A DNA stretch of 33,085 bases, taken from Phycisphaeraceae bacterium (GTDB lineage: Bacteria; Planctomycetota; Phycisphaerae; Phycisphaerales; Phycisphaeraceae). This document shows, piece by piece, positions 15,134 through 23,657 of this stretch (position 1 is its first letter; every line of letters begins with the position of its first letter). The stretch is taken from positions 1-33,085 of the forward strand of contig JADLAP010000121.1 in the NCBI GenBank assembly GCA_020848195.1, given 5' to 3'. The notes beneath the pieces were generated by a model that saw only the letters and a program-made list of their open reading frames with translations, did no database searches and was not told where the DNA came from. Both the position numbers and the translations under genes were made by a program.

Positions 15134-16168
15134 TCATTTGCGCTGATTGATTTCCGGCGGCAGCGGCTGCATGAGGCTGTCGAGCGTGGGCTGGTCCATC
15201 CAGGGCAGGTCTTCGAGATTCCGGCGCAGGGAGGAAGGCATCGGCTGGTTCTCGCGTTCGTGCCTCGGCCTGCTCTTCCAGCGACGGTGGAGCCAGAGAT
15301 ACTGCGGGGGATAGCGGCGGATGATGGTTTCGATGCCGCGCATGAAACGGGCGGTGACGTAGTACAACGGGTTGCGCTGGCCGGCCCAGTCGTCGGGATA
15401 GATGATGTCGGCCACGCCCATGACGTACTGGAGCGGCAGCTCGGTGCGGACGGTGTAGCCGCAGACGACGGGGAGGTTTTTGGCGATGGCGAGGAGGCCG
15501 ATGGATTTGTAGGTGCTGGCGAGTTTGCCGAAGAAGGGAACGAACAGGCCTCGGTCGCCGGCGTTCTGGTCGGCGATGAATCCGAGCACGCCGCCTCGGT
15601 CGATGATCTCGACCATGCGGTCGGTGGCGTCCCACTTGGTGATGAGGCTCAGTCCTCGTTTTTCGCGGATGCCCGCGACCCAGTCGTTGACGAGGGGATT
15701 GTCCAGCGGCCGGGCCAGGGCGTGGATGGGATAGCCCAGCAGAGCGAGCAGGGTCCCCATGACTTCCCAGTTGCCCACGTGGCCGGTCAGCAGGAGCAGG
15801 GGCCTGTGGGCGTTGAGCATTTCGACGACGGGGCTCATTTCATCGAGCTTGAGCGCGGCCCGGCGGGTCCAGCTCTGCGGATTGATGTGCCTTGGCGTGT
15901 GCATCACTTCCACCGCCAGTCGGGCCAGGTGATGGAAGCTGTCGCGGACGATCTGCACCTGCTCCTCGGCGGGAAGCTGGGGCAGGGCCATGGCGATGTT
16001 CCGGGCGGCACGGTTGCGGTGACGCTTGTCGAACCGCCACAACAGGTCGCCGATCCCGCTGGCCATGCGCAGGTTCACCTCCGGCGACCGCATGTTGACC
16101 AGCATGTCCCCCAGCCTCGCGGCCAGATACTGGGACCAGAGGGTGAAGGCTGAGCGGGGTCGGGCCAT
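15134..16168 (-). CDS. LpxL/HtrB-type lysophospholipid acyltransferase
   Basis: The 344-residue protein transfers an acyl chain to a lipid A precursor or similar lipid at the inner membrane. The HVGNWE segment carries the H-x4-E active site of the family, and GFIADQNAGDRG with PFFGKLASTYKS and RRYPPQYLWLHRRWKSRP are the following family blocks. The hydrophobic N-terminal anchor seen in E. coli LpxL is weak. The last gene-end codon lies next to repeat copy A and its start is 45 nt from repeat copy B. Whether the substrate is lipid A is inferred from the family only. No SD is visible before the ATG. Confidence 0.85.
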   Translation of the reverse strand: MARPRSAFTLWSQYLAARLGDMLVNMRSPEVNLRMASGIGDLLWRFDKRHRNRAARNIAMALPQLPAEEQVQIVRDSFHHLARLAVEVMHTPRHINPQSWTRRAALKLDEMSPVVEMLNAHRPLLLLTGHVGNWEVMGTLLALLGYPIHALARPLDNPLVNDWVAGIREKRGLSLITKWDATDRMVEIIDRGGVLGFIADQNAGDRGLFVPFFGKLASTYKSIGLLAIAKNLPVVCGYTVRTELPLQYVMGVADIIYPDDWAGQRNPLYYVTARFMRGIETIIRRYPPQYLWLHRRWKSRPRHERENQPMPSSLRRNLEDLPWMDQPTLDSLMQPLPPEINQRK

Positions 16169-16213
16169 ATCGCGTGAACCGGAGAAAAAGGAATAAGTGC
16201 GTGGTTGGTGTCA

Positions 16214-16336
16214 AAATCCGAATGACCAAATCCGAATGTCAAATGACGAAAACACGTTCCCATTTCCAGCCGCGGGCAAACTGCCCGCGCGTCTTGTCAT
16301 TCGTCATGCGTCATTCGGATTTGGACATTCGGATTT
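16214..16336 (+). repeat. Intergenic inverted-repeat element, copy B
   Basis: This is the clearest copy: the ends read AAATCCGAATG on both outer arms in inverted orientation, and the second unit CCAAATCCGAATG also recurs. The core hairpin GCGGGCAAACTGCCCGC is at 16272-16288. The right end overlaps the stop codon of the coiled-coil gene by 2 nt. Confidence 0.85.
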
Positions 16337-17735
16337 ACCGCTTGTAGTAGCCGACCATGGTCAGGAAGCGGTTCTGATTGAGCACGGGGATGGACAGCCC
16401 CTTGGCTTCGCTGACGAGGCTGAAGTAGCGATCGTACTTGCGTACCGCTTCGGCGTTGGCTTCGATCTTGCCGGGATCGATTTCATCTTTGGACAGGGTT
16501 TCCGGCTTCTTGGGCGCTTCGCCGAGGACGAGGAAGTCCAGGTCGAAGGGGAGGATGCCTGCGTCCTTGTCGCCCGATGCTTCGCGTGGGGCCGCCAATT
16601 GACCGCCCCATTTGACGATCATGTTCTCGATGCGGCTCTTGTCGATGGACATCGATTGCCCGAAGTGGTCGATGTCGAAATCGCCGAAGACGAAGAAGGT
16701 CATGGTCATTCGCGGGTCGTAGACGGCGTTGGCGATGATGTCGCCTTCAAAGATTTCGGTGTTCTCGTTGATGCGGACGATGCGGGCGACGCTGTAGGTG
16801 TCGAAGACGTTGGTGATTTCGATGGTGGCTTTGCCGCGGAGGGTTCCGGTGGGGTCGGTTTCGACGCCGGTTTTGCGGCTGAAGACTTCAAAGGTGATGC
16901 CGGGGATCAGGCGGCTGGTCAGGCCGATGTTGATGTAGACCCGGCCCTGATCGGGGAGCACGGAATCGATCTGGCCGTCGGCGAGGGTCGCGGGATTGAC
17001 CTGGCCTCCCAGCGGGCTTCGCCGGCTGCTTTCGATCGACTGCAGCCGCTTCTTGAGCATGTCGATTTCGGAATCCTTCTGGGCGAGGATGCTTTCCGAA
17101 TTGGTCCGCTGCTGCTGCAAGTCGTCGCGCACGCCCTTGAACTGCTGTTCGAGCGTGGCGCGGGACGCGGCGACTTTCTTCTCGTAATCCGCGGCGGCTT
17201 TCTTCAGTTCCGCCAGTTCCTTCTGGAGCGATTCGACGGAGCCTCGGTAGTCCTTTTCCACCTGGTTCTTGGCGGTTTCCGACTGGTCGGCGCGGCGGTT
17301 GGCGGCTTCGTATTTCTTGGTCAGTTCGGAGGCCAGGTCTTTGGCGGCGTCCTCCTCGGCGCGAAGCCGGCGGATTTCACGCATCAGCGTCTGCCCGTCG
17401 GGCATGCTGAGCTTGGACATTTCATCCTTGATGGCGTCGAGGCTGGAGGTCGCCGAGCCGGTGATGATCTGCTTGAGCCGGGTGATTTCATCGCGGAAGA
17501 CGCCGACGACGCTGCTGGTGCCGTTGGTGATTTCGACGATGTCAGGCTCGCGCCGTTCGCCGGCGGTGGCGAATTGGTCCAGCGATTTGACGGCGGCGGC
17601 TTCGTTCTGCTTGGCGGCTTTGATCTGCGTGGCGAAAATAATCGCCAGCACAAGGCAGATCACGAAGCCGAAGGCAAAGACGACGACCGCCCAGATCATG
17701 CCTCCGGAGCTGCTGCCCGTGCGTGCGCGTGCCAT
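16335..17735 (-). CDS. Membrane-anchored coiled-coil protein of unknown function
   Basis: I do not recognise a named family. The 466-residue protein begins with basic residues and one transmembrane helix (13-35, MIWAVVVFAFGFVICLVL). A long coiled coil (about 95-235) with KKAAADYEKKVAASR-like heptads follows, then a beta-rich region (245-350) with a SRLIPGITFEVFSRKTG stretch. The C-terminal part (about 350-466) has FFVFGDFDIDHFG, ENMIVKWGGQL and DLDFLVLGEAP, a spacing that recalls a BRCT-like fold, but this is a guess. A good SD (AAGGAG) precedes the ATG. It may be a periplasmic-facing or cytoplasmic scaffold; topology cannot be decided. Confidence 0.85.
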   Translation of the reverse strand: MARARTGSSSGGMIWAVVVFAFGFVICLVLAIIFATQIKAAKQNEAAAVKSLDQFATAGERREPDIVEITNGTSSVVGVFRDEITRLKQIITGSATSSLDAIKDEMSKLSMPDGQTLMREIRRLRAEEDAAKDLASELTKKYEAANRRADQSETAKNQVEKDYRGSVESLQKELAELKKAAADYEKKVAASRATLEQQFKGVRDDLQQQRTNSESILAQKDSEIDMLKKRLQSIESSRRSPLGGQVNPATLADGQIDSVLPDQGRVYINIGLTSRLIPGITFEVFSRKTGVETDPTGTLRGKATIEITNVFDTYSVARIVRINENTEIFEGDIIANAVYDPRMTMTFFVFGDFDIDHFGQSMSIDKSRIENMIVKWGGQLAAPREASGDKDAGILPFDLDFLVLGEAPKKPETLSKDEIDPGKIEANAEAVRKYDRYFSLVSEAKGLSIPVLNQNRFLTMVGYYKR

Positions 17736-17864
17736 CGTCGTCTGCTCCTTGTGTTTCCGTTACGTCCGGCGTCGACAGTTCGGTCGACCGCCTATGGCGC
17801 TAGGCTCCAAGTGTCCGCGTCCCATGGCTTTTCGTCAAGCGGAGACGGCGACGCTTGCGGGGAG

Positions 17865-18326
17865 TTAGCGCACTTCCGCCATCAGTTCCAGTTCCACCGT
17901 GGCGCCGAGGGGCAGCGTGTTGACGCCGACGGCGACCCGGGCGTGCTGGCCGACCGGTCCCAGCAGCTTGTACAGCAACTCGCTGGCACCGTTGGCCACA
18001 CGGGGCTGCTCGGTGAATTCGTCCTCGCTGGCGATGAAGACGCCGATACGGACGATGCGGACCAGCCGGGACCAGTCGCCGCCGATCTCGCCTCCGACGA
18101 CCGCCAGGGCATTGAGCACGCATTGCCTGGCCGCCTCCTGGGCTTTTTCGATGCTGACCACGCCGGGAACGGATCCGATCGTCACCAGCCGGCCTCCCTG
18201 CGTGGGCAGTTGTCCGCTGACCACGACCAGATTGCCCGTCCGCACCGCGGGGATGTACGCCGCCACCGGCTTGGGCGCTTCGGGCAGCTCCAGTCCCAGC
18301 TCCGCCAGTTTCGCCAACAGGTCCAT
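17865..18326 (-). CDS. RidA-family (YjgF/YER057c/UK114) protein
   Basis: The 153-residue protein has the small trimeric Rid fold, with VSGQLPTQGG, AARQCVLNALAVVGG, RIVRIGVFIAS and the late VGVNTLPLGATVELELMAEV. The last block lacks the Arg that enamine/imine deaminases need (usual R-x-A-V-x-V-x-x-L-P pattern is A-R-V-A-V-G-V-N-T-L-P here), so R127-like position is kept nearby but deaminase activity is not proven. It belongs to the longer YjgF-like subfamily. SD AGGAG precedes the ATG. It is transcribed divergently from fliM, and 129 bp separate it from the coiled-coil gene downstream. Confidence 0.9.
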   Translation of the reverse strand: MDLLAKLAELGLELPEAPKPVAAYIPAVRTGNLVVVSGQLPTQGGRLVTIGSVPGVVSIEKAQEAARQCVLNALAVVGGEIGGDWSRLVRIVRIGVFIASEDEFTEQPRVANGASELLYKLLGPVGQHARVAVGVNTLPLGATVELELMAEVR

Positions 18327-18405
18327 CGTTCTTTCTCCTGAGCCTTACACATCATACGGCGATCCGAGGTCCGCCGGCCAACCGTGGGCTATCTCTGGAC
18401 TTTTG

Positions 18406-18432
18406 CAGAGCCTTTCCCTCAATACCCGATAA
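18406..18432 (+). promoter_or_regulatory. Possible sigma28-like promoter of fliM
   Basis: CCCGATAA (18425-18432) matches 7 of 8 bases of the FliA-type -10 GCCGATAA. The -35 candidate CAGAGCCT, at the usual 11-bp spacing, matches 4 of 8. This fits a flagellar gene but the -35 is weak. Confidence 0.3.
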
Positions 18433-18468
18433 CTCCACCAGAAGGCACTGTCTCGCTGAAAGTGCGCT

Positions 18469-19497
18469 ATGGCAGAAATTCTTGACCAATCTGAAGTTGA
18501 CGCTTTACTGGCTGCCGTCGAAGGCGGACAGGTCAGCAAGGACGACGGCGATGCGCCGGTCATCGTCTACACCTCGCCCGAGCGAGGCGGCATCCTCACC
18601 GACGTGGAAGTCCGGCCTTACGATTTCAAGCGACCCGAGCGCGTCAGCAAAGATCAGATGCGGGCTTTGGAAAACCTCCATGAAGGTTTCGCACGCAACT
18701 TCGGCGCGGCCCTGTCCGGCTTCCTGCGTACCATCGTCGAAGTGAAAGTCGCCAACATCGAACAGATGACCTTCAGCGAGTTCACCCACAGCCTGCCGAA
18801 CCCCACGTGCTTCAACCTGCTGGCCGCCGAGCCGCTCGACGGGAGCATGTGCATGGAAATCAGCCCGCTGATCATCTACCCCATCATCGACCGGCTTCTC
18901 GGCGGATCGAACGCCGACCTGTTCATTCCGCAGCGTCCTCTGACCGCCATCGAACAGCGTCTGGTGCAGAAGATTCTCGACCGTGCGATGAGTTCGCTGC
19001 GTGAAGCGTGGGCGAGCATCACGCCGTTGAAGTTTTCGCTGGAAGAGACGGAGAGCAACCCGCAGCTCGTGCAGATCGTGCCGCCGAACGAAGTGGTGGT
19101 GGTGGTGGGCTTCGAGATCAAGATGGGAGGCCGGGCCGGCACGATGAGCCTGTGCATTCCGTACAACGTCATCGAGCCGGTGATGGACAAGCTGAGCAAC
19201 CAGACGTGGGCGGCCTACAAGCGCAACCGCCGCGACGCGAAGCTGCGCCAGCGCGTCTCCCGCCGGCTCGAAACCGCGAAGCTGACGATCTCCACCGTGC
19301 TGGCGGAAACGAAGATCACCATGCGCGACCTGATCAGCCTGCAGGTCGGCGATCTGATCGTGACAGAAAAGCCGGCGAAGCTGCCGATGACGCTGCTGAT
19401 CGAGGGCCGGCGGAAGTTCGTGGGCCACATCGGCCAGCACCGGGGCAATCGCGCGTTTAAAGTCGCGCGTCCCATACACCCCAAAGATCGCGTGTAG
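18469..19497 (+). CDS. fliM: Flagellar motor switch protein FliM
   Basis: The 342-residue protein is part of the C-ring that turns CheY-P binding into a change in motor rotation. The N-terminal ILDQSEVDALLAAV holds the CheY-P binding motif. The CheC-like middle domain follows (LHEGFARNFGAALSGFLRT, then IDRLLGGS), and the SpoA C-terminal domain begins near 255 (LAETKITMRDLISLQVGDLI). Length is normal. It stands alone, with no other flagellar gene in the window. The stop codon's G starts a perfect hairpin at 19497-19516. Confidence 0.97.
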   Translation: MAEILDQSEVDALLAAVEGGQVSKDDGDAPVIVYTSPERGGILTDVEVRPYDFKRPERVSKDQMRALENLHEGFARNFGAALSGFLRTIVEVKVANIEQMTFSEFTHSLPNPTCFNLLAAEPLDGSMCMEISPLIIYPIIDRLLGGSNADLFIPQRPLTAIEQRLVQKILDRAMSSLREAWASITPLKFSLEETESNPQLVQIVPPNEVVVVVGFEIKMGGRAGTMSLCIPYNVIEPVMDKLSNQTWAAYKRNRRDAKLRQRVSRRLETAKLTISTVLAETKITMRDLISLQVGDLIVTEKPAKLPMTLLIEGRRKFVGHIGQHRGNRAFKVARPIHPKDRV

Positions 19498-19516
19498 CGC
19501 CGCCGGTTAGCGGCGC
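19497..19516. terminator. GC hairpin between fliM and pyrK
   Basis: A perfect 7-bp stem GCGCCGC/GCGGCGC with a 6-nt loop sits at the fliM stop codon. There is no T-run, so it may only partly stop transcription. It lies between convergent genes. Confidence 0.35.
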
Positions 19517-19562
19517 GGCCGCAGGCCCGCCCGTCCCGTTACGCGTTCGTATTTGACGCGAT

Positions 19563-20576
19563 TCACCACACCACCCGCTCCGCCGCGAACACCGGACCAT
19601 CCGTGCACGCCAGCTTGTACCGCCACGGCCTGCCCTCCGACGTCGTGCCCTGCGGCTTCTCCCGGTCTTCCATCTTCACCACGCAGGACTGGCACGTGCC
19701 CATGCCGCACGCCATCGCCTGCTCCATGCACGCCTGCACGGGTACGCCGAATTGTTCGCCGAGCTTTGCCACCGCGTGCATCATGCGATGCGGGCCGCAC
19801 GTCAGCAGCACCGCTTCGCCGCGTTGCGATTCGGTCATCCGGTCCAGGTGTCGCCGCAGGCCGTCGGTGATCAGACCCTTGAGGCCGCGGGAGCCGTCGT
19901 CCGTCGTCACCACGCTGGGCACGTTCCATTGTGAGAACGGCTGGGCGCACAGCGACGCCCGACCATCGCCGGGGACATCGCCCGTGAACGACACCGGCAA
20001 CAGATCCGCCGTCATGGCGCCGATGAACGCCACGGCCTGGAAGTCCTGTTTCACCCACGTTTGGGCGACGTAAAACATGGGAGGCAATCCCACGCCGCCG
20101 CCGACGAGCAGGGCGATGCGATTGCCCTCCGGCATCGTGAAGCAGTTGCCCAGCGGGCCGATCAGGTCCACATCATCGTCCGGCCGTAGCGCACTGAGCC
20201 ACTGCGTGCCCACGCCGACCACGCGATGGAGAATCTCCAGCACCGTGCCCCGCGCGTCGTCCCAGCGTCCCGCGAGGCTGAACGGCCGGCGAAGCAGCGC
20301 CAGCGGCGAAACCAGCTCCATCTGGCTGGGCGTCGCGGGCTGTCCCGGCGACCAGTCCCAGTCGTCGCCCAACAGCCTCGGATCATCCATCCGCGACGCC
20401 GGAGGCCGGCATCCGATCTGGATGAACTGCCCCGGCCGGCTCGCGGGAAACGTTGCGTGGCGGTCCATTCGCAGCCGCAGTCGGAAATGCTCCCGGCAGA
20501 CCGGCTGGTTCGCTTCGACTTTCGCGGCGAACAAGCCTCGGCCGGCATTGGATCGGGATGCGCTGCCTGTTACCAT
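19563..20576 (-). CDS. pyrK: Dihydroorotate dehydrogenase electron transfer subunit (PyrK-like)
   Basis: The 337-residue protein is a ferredoxin-reductase-type subunit that would pass electrons from dihydroorotate oxidation to NAD in pyrimidine synthesis. Evidence: RPFSLAG (98-104, FAD binding), DLIGPLGNCF, ALLVGGGVGLPPMFYVA (156-172, NAD/flavin site), LTCGPHRMMHAVA, and the [2Fe-2S] cluster ligands C290-x4-C295-x2-C298 and C324. The partner PyrD is not in the window. A longer open frame from 21119 runs back through the ComF gene and is not used; ATG 20576 fits the FAD domain start and has a TATACT box 7 nt upstream. No SD. Confidence 0.9.
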   Translation of the reverse strand: MVTGSASRSNAGRGLFAAKVEANQPVCREHFRLRLRMDRHATFPASRPGQFIQIGCRPPASRMDDPRLLGDDWDWSPGQPATPSQMELVSPLALLRRPFSLAGRWDDARGTVLEILHRVVGVGTQWLSALRPDDDVDLIGPLGNCFTMPEGNRIALLVGGGVGLPPMFYVAQTWVKQDFQAVAFIGAMTADLLPVSFTGDVPGDGRASLCAQPFSQWNVPSVVTTDDGSRGLKGLITDGLRRHLDRMTESQRGEAVLLTCGPHRMMHAVAKLGEQFGVPVQACMEQAMACGMGTCQSCVVKMEDREKPQGTTSEGRPWRYKLACTDGPVFAAERVVW

Positions 20577-20583
20577 CGGCGGG

Positions 20584-20589
20584 AGTATA
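20584..20589 (-). promoter_or_regulatory. -10-like box before pyrK
   Basis: TATACT (5 of 6) on the minus strand ends 7 nt before the pyrK ATG. It lies in the 40-bp divergent gap shared with the ComF gene. There is no good -35, no TG extension and no SD. Confidence 0.35.
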
Positions 20590-20616
20590 TCCCCCGGGGC
20601 GAGGGGCGTGGGGCGT

Positions 20617-21390
20617 ATGGCGGTATTTTCACGTCGGCTCGCGGGCTGTGTTTCGGGGCTGGGTCGCGGCATGTGCCGCGGGCTGTCGCCTGTCGCCGCG
20701 GTCGCGCGGGAAGCGGCGGAGGTTGCGTGGCAGGCGGATGTGGCCGGCGCGTATTGTCCTCGCTGCGGCGCGACGATCGCAGCGGAAGCGGTCGATGAGG
20801 CCGGCTGTCCGTTCTGCCGGGGAAAGCAACTGCCGTGGAAATCCCTGATCCGGCTGGGCGCGTACCAGCCGCCGCTGTCGGGGTGGATCGTGCAGATGAA
20901 ATTCCATCGCCGCTGGCCCTGGGCGCCGTGGTTTGGCGGTGAGCTGGCGCGGCGGATGGTCGAAAGCGGCGAGTCGCGCGGCTGTGCGACCAGCGTGCTC
21001 TGTCCGCTGCCGATGCACTGGCTTCGCCGCTGGAGCCGGGGCTTCAACCAGTCGCAGATGATCGCCGAAGCCGTGGCCCGGCAAGGGGGCTGGCGACTGA
21101 CGCCGTTGCTCCATCGCATCCGCTATACACCGGCCCAGACGGCCATCGCGCCGTCACGCCGACACCACAACGTCCGCGACAGCGTCGCGGGGCTGCCCAT
21201 CGACCTCGCCGGCTGGCGGGTCTGGATCATCGACGATGTGAAAACCTCCGGCGCGACGCTGGAGACCGCCGCACGCGAGCTGCGCCGCATGGGCGCCAGG
21301 GACATTCACGTCGCCGTCGTGGCGGTGGCGGATCCCCGCGGCGGCAACTTCCGACAGATCGCCGCCAAACCGGGCTTCGCGGGGGAGTAA
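20617..21390 (+). CDS. ComF-family phosphoribosyltransferase
   Basis: The 257-residue protein has a zinc-ribbon-like N-terminus (YCPRCGATI, then GCPFC) and a type-I phosphoribosyltransferase domain. Its PRPP motif is VWIIDDVKTSGATL and CPLPMHWLRRWSRGFNQSQMIAEA is the typical ComF block. ComF proteins are tied to DNA uptake in some bacteria, but here there is no competence context, so the role is open. ATG 20617 is used because it begins the recognisable region; GAGGGG is 11 nt upstream. The gene is divergent from pyrK with a 40-bp gap and converges on pheT 34 nt away. Confidence 0.88.
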   Translation: MAVFSRRLAGCVSGLGRGMCRGLSPVAAVAREAAEVAWQADVAGAYCPRCGATIAAEAVDEAGCPFCRGKQLPWKSLIRLGAYQPPLSGWIVQMKFHRRWPWAPWFGGELARRMVESGESRGCATSVLCPLPMHWLRRWSRGFNQSQMIAEAVARQGGWRLTPLLHRIRYTPAQTAIAPSRRHHNVRDSVAGLPIDLAGWRVWIIDDVKTSGATLETAARELRRMGARDIHVAVVAVADPRGGNFRQIAAKPGFAGE

Positions 21391-21424
21391 TTCGCGTCTC
21401 GCTACCTGCGGCCCACGTCGCCGC

Positions 21425-23455
21425 TTACGCCTCGCGCACCTGCGCCCCGACCGTGTCCCGCAGTTTGTCCACGATCGCCTGCATGTGCGGATCGACCTGT
21501 TCCCGACGAAGCGTGCCCGCTGGATCGCGGAAGAGCATGCGCATCGTCACGCTCTTGCGGCCCGACGGAATCGGCTTGCCTCGGTAGGTCGTCACAAACT
21601 CCAGGCTTTCCATGATCGCCGGCGCGACGGCCTGAGCCTGCTGACGGATCGCGTCCCACGTCACCGACTGCGCCACGATCACCGACAAGTCACGCTCGAT
21701 GCCCGGCACGCGGATCAGCGGCGTCACCTTGCGATGCGGCGGATACAGGTCCAGCAGCGGATCCAGATTCACTTCCGCCAGGATCACCGAGGTTTGCAGG
21801 TCAAACTGCTTGAGCGTCGCTTTGCCGAGGATGCCGCCGACGCCGAGGGGCAGGCCGTTCAAGGCGATGGCGATGCCGGTTTCATAGGGCGTAAGCGGCT
21901 CCGCGGCAAAAGTCAGCTCCGCGCTGGCGCCGAGTCGTTCGACCAGTTCCTCCATCGCGCCGCGGAGATCGCGCAGGGCGTCGCCGGGTTTGTCCGCGTC
22001 GGCCAGCAGGGCGAGCTTGCGGGTTTCCACGATCTGTCCCGCCTGGCGCACCCAGGTCGCCGCCGTTTCAAACAGCTTCACGCCGGTGTTGCCCACGTCC
22101 TGATTCGACTTGCGGCAGACCAGCAGGCTCGGCAGCAGCGACGGGCGGAGCATGGGTTCCGCCTTGCGGCGATCGTCGGACACTTCCAGTCCTTCGGCGT
22201 TCTGGGGCAGAAAGGCCTGACCTTGCGGCACACGCAGGAAGCTGGCGGTGACGGTTTCGTGGTAGCCGTGCGCCACGAGGGTCTGGGCGAGGATTTGCCG
22301 GGCGGCGACGCGCGTCTGTGCCGGACGGATGTTCACCGGCATCTTGTCGTGCGTGGGCACATGGTCCAGGCCGTGCATCCGGGCGATTTCCTCGATCAGG
22401 TCCACTTCGCGTTCGACGTCCCGCGCCCGCCACGAGGGGACGGTGCAGACGATGGCCTGACGGACGGCGTCGAGTTGCGGGGCGAAGCCGAGGTGGTCCA
22501 GATGACGCATGATCGCGTCGGTGGGCACGGCATAGCCGAGCAGTTGCTCACAGCGGGCCAAGCGCATGGTCACGGTGGCCAGAGGCAGTTCCGGTTCGCC
22601 GGCACGGATGACGCCGGAGGCGAGTTTGCCGCCTGCGACTTCGACGATGAGCCTGGCGGCACGTCGGCTGGCCTGTTCCACGCCGGCCCGATCGACGCCG
22701 CGCTCGAAGCGGTAGCTGGCGTCGCTGGCGAGCTTGAGCTTTCGGCTCGTGGTGCGGACCGGCAATGCGGCGAACTGGGCGGATTCCAGCAGAATGTCGG
22801 TCGTGCCGGAGCTGACTTCCGTGTTCAGGCCACCCATCACGCCCGCCACCGCCACGGGACGCTCGGCGTCGGCGATGGCCAGCATGGCGTCATCGAGCGT
22901 GTGCTTCGTGCCGTCGATGGCGTCGATGGTTTCGCCCTTGATCGCGCGGCGAACGACGATGCGGCGACCCTTCAGCCGCGCCAGGTCGAAGGCGTGCAGC
23001 GGCTGGCCCATCTCCATCATGACGAAGTTGGTCACGTCCACGACGTTGTTGACGCTGCGCAGACCGATGGCTTCGAGGCAGTCCACGAGCCATCGGGGGC
23101 TGGGGCCGACCTTGACGCCCTGGATCACGCGGGCGGTGTAGACGGGGCAGAGGTCCAGCGCCTGATTGTCGATGCTGGTGAGCGAAGACGCGGGCGTCGC
23201 GGCGTTCTCCGTCAGCGCGATGTCGGGCAGCTTGAGCGTGCGGCCGGAACCCGCCGCCACTTCCCGCGCCACGCCCACGTGGTAGAGACAGTCGCCGCGA
23301 TTGCTCGTGACTTCCACGTCCAGCATCACGTCGCCGTTGGGCAAAGCGTGCCGGCCTTCCACGGGAAAACCCTGACGGCCAAGCGTCTGCTCCGCCTCCT
23401 CGGCGGTGACGGAACGATCCAGGCAACGATTGAGCCAGGCGAGGCTGATTTTCAT
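21425..23455 (-). CDS. pheT: Phenylalanine-tRNA ligase beta subunit, short form
   Basis: The 676-residue beta subunit charges tRNA-Phe with PheS. Family parts seen: N-terminal B1 fragment (MKISLAWLNRCL), then DVEVTSNRGDCLYHVGVAREV, B3/B4 editing domain (SVNNVVDVTNFVMMEMGQPLHAFD), B5 (VTMRLARCEQLLGYAV), the core near 365-550, and a C-terminal FDX-ACB domain (VTPLIRVPGIERDLSVIV). The usual tRNA-binding EMAP/OB domain of about 115 residues is missing between residue 37 and VEVTSNRGD. E. coli PheT is about 795 residues. No pheS lies in the window. The start is followed upstream by repeat copy C, 48 nt away. Confidence 0.95.
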   Translation of the reverse strand: MKISLAWLNRCLDRSVTAEEAEQTLGRQGFPVEGRHALPNGDVMLDVEVTSNRGDCLYHVGVAREVAAGSGRTLKLPDIALTENAATPASSLTSIDNQALDLCPVYTARVIQGVKVGPSPRWLVDCLEAIGLRSVNNVVDVTNFVMMEMGQPLHAFDLARLKGRRIVVRRAIKGETIDAIDGTKHTLDDAMLAIADAERPVAVAGVMGGLNTEVSSGTTDILLESAQFAALPVRTTSRKLKLASDASYRFERGVDRAGVEQASRRAARLIVEVAGGKLASGVIRAGEPELPLATVTMRLARCEQLLGYAVPTDAIMRHLDHLGFAPQLDAVRQAIVCTVPSWRARDVEREVDLIEEIARMHGLDHVPTHDKMPVNIRPAQTRVAARQILAQTLVAHGYHETVTASFLRVPQGQAFLPQNAEGLEVSDDRRKAEPMLRPSLLPSLLVCRKSNQDVGNTGVKLFETAATWVRQAGQIVETRKLALLADADKPGDALRDLRGAMEELVERLGASAELTFAAEPLTPYETGIAIALNGLPLGVGGILGKATLKQFDLQTSVILAEVNLDPLLDLYPPHRKVTPLIRVPGIERDLSVIVAQSVTWDAIRQQAQAVAPAIMESLEFVTTYRGKPIPSGRKSVTMRMLFRDPAGTLRREQVDPHMQAIVDKLRDTVGAQVREA

Positions 23456-23502
23456 GGTGACGAAGAGGTTAGCATCCAGGCGATGGCGGGCAAATCAGGG
23501 AG

Positions 23503-23612
23503 AATGACCGAATGAAGAAATCCGAATGACAAATGACGCGCTCCATTGCAGCCGCGGGCAAACTGCCCGCGCGTCTTGTCATTCAGCATTCGGATTTGGA
23601 CATTGTGTCATT
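23503..23612 (+). repeat. Intergenic inverted-repeat element, copy C
   Basis: The core hairpin GCGGGCAAACTGCCCGC lies at 23554-23570, followed by the same GCGTCTTGTCATTC as copy B. Outer arms are imperfect inverted repeats. It sits in the 202-bp divergent gap between pheT and pyrG and ends 12 nt before the putative pyrG -35. Confidence 0.85.
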
Positions 23613-23623
23613 GCGCTGAGGTA

Positions 23624-23652
23624 TTGCGTCCCGACTCGCGTCTTGGTACGGT
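23624..23652 (+). promoter_or_regulatory. Possible promoter of pyrG, near-leaderless
   Basis: TTGCGT (23624-23629) and TACGGT (23647-23652) are 17 bp apart, and TGG precedes the -10. The -10 ends 5 nt before the ATG, so the transcript would start at or near the start codon. No SD is seen. Confidence 0.35.
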
Positions 23653-23657
23653 AAGTC

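Noticed and set aside
20077-20616. Upstream extension of the ComF reading frame
   Set aside because: It lies antisense to pyrK and shows no family homology; ComF begins at 20617.
20577-21119. Upstream extension of the PyrK reading frame
   Set aside because: Runs antisense through the ComF coding region; the FAD domain starts near 20576.
15021-23612. CRISPR array from the repeated core
   Set aside because: Only three copies, kilobases apart, with no regular spacers or cas genes.
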